64,000 bases of DNA from Brevipalpus yothersi (taxonomy: Eukaryota; Arthropoda; Arachnida; Trombidiformes; Tenuipalpidae): the NCBI GenBank assembly GCA_003956705.1, contig QZCP01000068.1, positions 215,052 to 279,051 on the forward strand, written 5' to 3'. Numbering within the stretch: the stretch's first letter is position 1; the number at the start of each line of letters is the position of its first letter. The notes beneath the pieces are model-generated. The model searched no databases, was not told the DNA's origin, and saw only the letters and a list, made by a program, of their open reading frames with translations. A program made the translations under genes and the position numbers. Below are positions 58,812 to 64,000 of the stretch, piece after piece.

Positions 58812-61360
58812 TCATTTATTCATGAGTGATCTTATACACTTAGCACAGCTCATAATGATCTTTCTTGTTTCCGTTTCTGGACAATCGAACGGCTCATTGT
58901 TAGATGAAGGTTTTACTTGCTTCAAATCATTCCAGGCCAAACTTTCTATCGGTTTTGAAATGTTTTTGAGCGAATCTTCCACAATGTTTTCATCAAATTT
59001 TGTTGCGATAATATTTTTGTCAGGTTTCGAAGTGATGTCACAAGATGCCTGAGAATTCAAATCAGCTTGGAATGTCATGGGAATTTTTCCGGGACAACTT
59101 GATGTCTCTGAAAAAAAATATCGCAAAAACAGCGGAACAAAAAAGGAGGCAGAAAAGAGCGATCAAAGAGAAAAGGAACAATAGGACATATAATAAGGCT
59201 GATGATGCTATGAAGAAAATTCATGCAAAAGAGAAAAAAATCGAATAATTCGAATTAGGAATAGAGATAAAAATCTCCTTCATTCGAAAAAAAGAAATTC
59301 ATTAAAAAAATTATCATAATGATGATACAAACCTTCATCTGGCTGTTCGATTTTAACGTTTATCTCTATCTTGGAATGTGGATGCGTTTGAATTCGAACA
59401 GAAGTGACATTGTCAAAGCTTATGACATTTGAATCATCTGGATTCAATCCAGTGGCAGATGAAACTATTTTATCATTGGAATTATTCTCTGGTTTCATCA
59501 TTTCCTCAGAGGGACATCCGGATGAAGCGTTTTCCATCTGAAGAATGTAATCGAAAAAAAAATACTCGAGAATCCTTCAAAGCTCGAAATCGAAATGACT
59601 CACCATAGCACCAACATGAAGAGCGATCATGGGTAAATCCATTTTGTCGGCCTCAATCATCAAATGAAATTGTCCATTACACACTTGGAATGTTTGTCCA
59701 GTACATTCATCACCTTTTCCGGTGTTGAAAAATGAATCGGCAGCCGAATCGATAAAAGTTTTCTACTACTACCAATTGTTATGCTTACCTTGAATATTTC
59801 CTGAAAAAATATTGCAATAAAGTCCATCGGGAAGACTAGTTTTTATCTGTTTGGAAATCACTTGTGAACCATCATCGTTAACGAGTGCGAAAAAACCTTT
59901 CGATCCTCGATCAAAAGATATAGCATCATCTGAAAGGCTCAAAAAATTTACCACAGGCTCATATCCAACTACATTTCGAAATTGCATCATGCGAGACATA
60001 ACTCGATACCTAGTGAAAGTTTGAGATTTCGAAATAATCGTCATATTTCTATCAAAAAGAATGTTTACTCACCTATGCTCACAGACCCATGGTGGATGGC
60101 ATTCAGGCTCAGCTTCCGATTGAAATTGTTTTGATGAGCTTTTCAAGGCTTTCCATGCAGCCAGAGGACCCATATTTCGATTTCTATCCTCATTCTGAAG
60201 TTAAATAGAAGAAATGAATCAAAAATCTATCAGTTTACAGTATCAGATTGACAGTGATGTTTACTTACACCATAAATTTCAAGTGGCCAATAATAGCTGC
60301 TCATGATGATTGGTATACCTTGAAGGATCACAAAAGAGTATCGATTGAATATCTAGTTCATCAACAATCTGATTGAAAGGATTTTGTATATTTCAGTCTC
60401 ACCATAGGGCCATGCCAGCATGAGAGCTGTCGCTTTGTTCAGTAACCTTGGCTGTCTGAAATTCATTCCTTTCAAAGGATCCTTTCGCTGAATTTCAGGC
60501 TGATCGATAAAAATCACTGCATCTTCACTAGGTGTCTTCAAATTTTCATCTGTCAACTTGCGAACAATATCACCAAGACGCATTCCATTTTGTTTTGTTA
60601 ATATATTATACATCGAATCCACATACTGTGATACAATTGTTCTTCCAAATTTGACTTGATTTGGCTGAGAGAAATATGAATTATCATGCATCACGAAGGG
60701 CCTAGAATTTGCCGACCAAGATCCTTCAAGATGAAGATCTTTGAAAAGTTCTTCGGTAAAATAGGTCGATCCAATCTTAGTTGATTCCAAACGGAAACCA
60801 GCAACACCCATCCTCAGTAGATCCATTAAAATTGATTTGATTGCAAATTGAACTTCACTGTGAGGATAAAATCCATTTCGAGTCCACAGATCATTTTTAC
60901 TACTAGTTTCTAGCTGTACAATTACACGTATTCCATGAGCATTACAAGTTGACAGCATTTCACGTAAAGCAGTTGTATCACCATTCCTGAAGATGATGAA
61001 ATTAAAACGCAATTATTAACTCATAAATCTTCTCCAAATCAAATGGACATGGTCTTACTTATCGATTATTCTAAGAGAAACCGAAGATCTTCCTCTCTCA
61101 TACCAAGTTCGACGAGGACTTTCCGTACGCTCAAGAGTAACGGACACTTGGATTGCTGAAAAGCCGTTAGGCTTGAGAAATAGTTTACATTCACGAGAAA
61201 CCGAATCGAATGGCCATTCGTGAAGAAGAACAACCACTGGTTGCCTATCGGTCACTTGGAGTCCAGCATATGGATTCACTTCACTTTCGATGGCCGATGT
61301 GAGGGTTGAACAATTTTGAATGAACGTAATAAGAATCAGGAACAGAATGAAGGTCAACAT
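58812..61360 (-). CDS. Alpha-amylase-related protein (GH13) with altered catalytic residues and C-terminal extension
   Basis: Eight exons: 61059-61360, 60403-60986, 60269-60318, 60073-60194, 59789-60009, 59604-59713, 59333-59537, 58812-59107; phases close, 629 aa. Signal peptide MLTFILFLILITFIQNCS. Family landmarks in order: HEWPFDSVSRECKLFLKPNG, RTWYERGRSSVSL, CNAHGIRVIVQ, MGVAGFRLESTK, RPFVMHDN, VIFIDQPEIQR, ALMLAWPYGIPIIMSSYY, PPWVCEHRYRVMSRMMQFRNV and DGLYCNIFSG...CTG, then HVGAM where mite amylases normally end. The catalytic acids of animal amylases (Asp197, Glu233, Asp300, human numbering) appear as Glu168, Asp202 and Glu265. The VDAVINH motif is VIVQLETSS, and the domain B segment is missing. 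After HVGAM come about 166 residues of unknown type with several Cys (SSCPGK, CDIT, DCPE, SCAKC). It is probably secreted and not a normal amylase. Confidence 0.9.
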
Positions 61361-61949
61361 TTTGCCATAGATAAAGATCGAATAGATGAGTACTTCCTGT
61401 GTTGTATTGATTATGATTCAAACCTTTATACTATACTACAGTAACTTACATGAATCTCATGAATTATCAACTGAGTTTCATATGAGCATTTCTTTCACCT
61501 GTGATCTTGACAATCGGTGTCAGTTTCTGGGGGGAAGAGAATCGATACAAGAAATTCATAATATGACATGTTTATTGGATAATTTTTTAATAGAAATGAG
61601 TTTTGCAAATTTTTGATGATAAAAATGGATGAAAGCATTGTTTGAGTAAGCTTTGAGCCATTAAAATTCAATAAGGATAAAAATTCCATGACAGAGTAAT
61701 ATGGAATGACAAGAGGTTACCAAAATTCATGGGATATACAAGTCTATTCAAACAATATCATTGAAAAATTAATTAATAAAGCGAGAAGCATGAAACCTCA
61801 TATTTAAAAAAATAAGGCAATCAGAAGAAATATGTACAATGCGTTTATAATGTACACAATGAAGACACTCGATAAATGAGACAAAACGAGATTATAAATA
61901 CTCGCAAAGCACTGCATGATCACAAGATTACAACACAACAAATTGAAGA
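61361..61949. other. Intergenic between the amylase-related gene and KIAA0930 homologue
   Basis: About 590 bp containing the amylase-related promoter and the 3' UTR of the next gene. Nothing else recognised. Confidence 0.5.
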
Positions 61950-63726
61950 TTACAAACTTAAAATTGGTTTTTGATGATGCGAAGACAAGAAATCAGCAAC
62001 AATCATTTCAATGGGAATAGTAATATAAGTAATGAAAAGCTGGAAAGTGGGAAGATTCGCGCGCCTATTTTCTTTCCACGAATGATAGATCTGGTTGAAT
62101 CCGGGTGTCTCCCATAGGTTATCCTGGTCCCCTTCTTTCATCTCTAAATAAAATATCGAGAAATTATTTCAACAAAGAGTATTAATTGACCACAGACTTA
62201 CCTTTAGAAAAATCAGTAGCTTCAATCTCATTCACTCCATATTCATCTTGTTGAGATACCTGATTTTCTGATCGAGATTTGGGAATTGGTCTTCCCTTCC
62301 ATGCCTCTAATCGCTTTTCCAAATCATCGGAGGGGTCTGACATTCTTCGCCTATAAAAATCTTGATCCTGGGCAGATGGAGAGATGGTTGATAAGCAACA
62401 TGCAGACATTAAACAGGAACATTTTTTGTAATCATCGATATCAAGCACCTTTCGAGAAAAATAAAAAAAAATTAACAAAAGATGGAAAATCAAAAAGAAA
62501 AAATGAAGAAAAAAGGATTTCACAGTCAACTCACTTCAAGAAAACCAAAATCTGCATCATTCAACGAGATGTTTGAGCCATATCTTCTAATATTAGGAGC
62601 ATCTATTGCACGGAAAGCCATCTCAGCAATTCCTTTCTTCATTGGACCCTTCATACGAATAAATTCAAGCCTTTTATCACCAAAGTAGTGATTTATTGGA
62701 ATCTTCACTCGTCTTTTCCATTTTGTATTTGAATGCATCTGAAAAATTACGATGATTACAATTCAATATTCGAATGAGATATTATGATAACATACCTCAT
62801 GAATATAACGAATTGTTTCATAATCTATTGAGCCAGAAAAGATGACTAGTTGAAAGTTTTTGTTCTTGTCATGAGCGACTAATTCTATGCACACCATTTC
62901 ACCACTTCGAACTGGAATATTTTTCATCATCTAGCCAGTAAGATATGATCAAAATATACTCAATATACTCTTCTTACAATCTTATTTATAAGCATCTTAC
63001 CTCTTCATAGTCATCCAAAGTGAAAAAAATATCAGGATAAGTAATTTCTTCCGATTCTCCTTTAATATGCATAGATCGATGACTAGGAGAAGCGTATACT
63101 TTTTGGCGATGTTTTGATAGTATTTGAAATTCTCGAGAACTTGTACGAGTACATATGGCACATGTGAGAGAATATTCGAGTAATTGCATAACAGTGTTCA
63201 TAAAAAGTGTTTGTTGCCAATCAATATTCAAATCTCCGATAGGCAGTTTCTTTGAATCTTTACGGTAAACATCCAATTGAGGTTGAGGCTATGAGGTTAG
63301 TAAGAGGTAGAGAAAATAAATTACAATCTTGATTGTAATAAAAAAAAATGATAACTCACCTTGAATGATGTTTTAAATTTGTCAAAAAATGAGGGTTGCT
63401 TTCGAACAAAGAAAAGTAGATCATCGCTCGGTGTGTAATCATGGGTAAGAAAATAGTGGATAAATAGACCGACCCATGATAATTCGGAACTATTTCGCAG
63501 CGATATGAATCCATCATCAACTGGTAATGAGCAAAGTAAATCATCATTTGAAAATAAGTAATTTGTTGTTGTCAAATTGTCAATTTAACTAACCTTCTTC
63601 TACCTGTTCCAAGTGAACCTCTTCATCTCGGAGAGCGTTTATCTTGCAAATGAGTTGATCAAGATTAAGCGAATCTGGCCGAGAGGCTGAAGACGAAGAT
63701 GAAGATTCTCCAAATTGATCATTCAT
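61950..63726 (-). CDS. KIAA0930 homologue (conserved uncharacterised animal protein)
   Basis: Seven exons: 63594-63726, 63360-63520, 63001-63288, 62796-62930, 62535-62738, 62202-62448, 61950-62143; phases close, giving 453 aa (human KIAA0930 is about 400). Diagnostic matches are VYRKDSKKLPIGD and NIDWQQTL, the TCAICTR Cys pair, VYASPSHRSM, YPDIFFTLDDYEE, GEMVCIELVAHDK, LEFIRMKGPMKKGIAEMA, and the C-terminal block FITYITIPIEMIVADFL...QKPIL. A Ser-rich start (ESSSSSSASRPDS) and a Ser/Arg-rich insert with possible phosphorylation sites (RRRMSDPSDDLEKR; SRSENQVSQQDE) flank the conserved core. The molecular function of the family is unknown to me. The start Met is the first of the exon and precedes the Ser-rich segment; the conserved part begins in exon 2. 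Confidence 0.93.
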
Positions 63727-64000
63727 TTGATCTCAAATCCATTAAACCATTACGAAAAAAATATACATATCATCATAATTGTACATAAATATCCGACACA
63801 AACATCGAGATGCAAGTTACCAGAAGCTCAACACAATCTGGTAAACATCTACATCATCATCACCATCAATTGTACCCTCAATCAGCTGGATATCACCTTA
63901 ATGGATTCATCATCAACATCGATCATACATGATTCATATGGTTAATATCATCCAGGTACACATGAAACACACCAAATTGAATAACAATGTTAACTTCGAG
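63727..64000. other. 5' flank of the KIAA0930 homologue
   Basis: About 270 bp to the window edge. No coding sequence recognised; probably promoter and 5' UTR. Confidence 0.5.

Noticed and set aside
58812..61360. Annotation as an ordinary alpha-amylase / group 4 allergen
   Set aside because: The scaffold matches, but the three catalytic acids, the VDAVINH motif and the domain B segment do not. Calling it an active amylase would be misleading.
1..64000. CRISPR arrays, insertion sequences, prokaryotic operons, riboswitches
   Set aside because: The DNA is eukaryotic nuclear sequence with spliced genes. The only arrays are simple-sequence repeats, and I found no spaced direct repeats, terminal inverted repeats or transposase/reverse-transcriptase frames.

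Overview
The window is nuclear DNA of an AT-rich, compact animal genome. Genes have many short introns (often 50-150 bp, GT-AG), intergenic spaces are small, and long (AG/CT)n microsatellites are scattered throughout. The amylase-related gene resembles mite group 4 allergen amylases in several segments. Together with the tandem acid-lipase array and the gustatory-receptor-like gene, this points to an arthropod, most likely an acariform mite. The taxonomic call is inference; there is no rRNA or mitochondrial marker here. I see no tRNA, rRNA, CRISPR array, prokaryotic operon or recognisable transposon.

Layout. 1-7973: microsatellite-rich DNA with no supportable exon. 7974-11062 (+): 3' part of a tetraspanin gene with a long polar tail. 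12850-13491 (-): unknown secreted protein. 15556-16295 (+): Rap1 GTPase. 18593-20887 (-): SNX9-type sorting nexin (SH3-PX-BAR). 22851-24155 (+): single-exon 7TM gustatory-receptor-like gene. 24978-27687 (+): uridine kinase/UPRT-like protein (UCKL1), convergent with 28063-33012 (-): exportin-1, reconstructed in ten exons. 34199-36043 (+): broken copy of a DLK/LZK-type MAP3K. 36778-37466 (-): ANCHR/ZFYVE19-like protein without a visible FYVE finger.

From about 39 kb the content changes to secreted and metabolic proteins: a His-rich/Kunitz-like/Ala-Pro-rich secreted protein (39046-40209), an intronless cytochrome P450 (43580-45070), a small secreted helical protein (46019-46501), four tandem acid lipases on the minus strand (47405-57450) with identical five-exon structure, and an alpha-amylase-related gene (58812-61360). 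The last gene (61950-63726, -) is a KIAA0930 homologue.

The most unusual item is the amylase-related protein. It keeps the family fold signatures, but all three catalytic acids are exchanged for the other acidic residue (Asp to Glu, Glu to Asp, Asp to Glu), the segment expected for the calcium-binding B domain is missing, and about 166 residues are added at the C-terminus. It sits beside four lipases whose Ser-Asp-His triads look intact. The 39-61 kb block therefore looks like a gut or secretory gene neighbourhood in which one hydrolase has been converted to something other than an ordinary amylase. Exon boundaries were derived by eye from GT-AG sites, reading-frame phase and remembered family sequences; no alignment was run.
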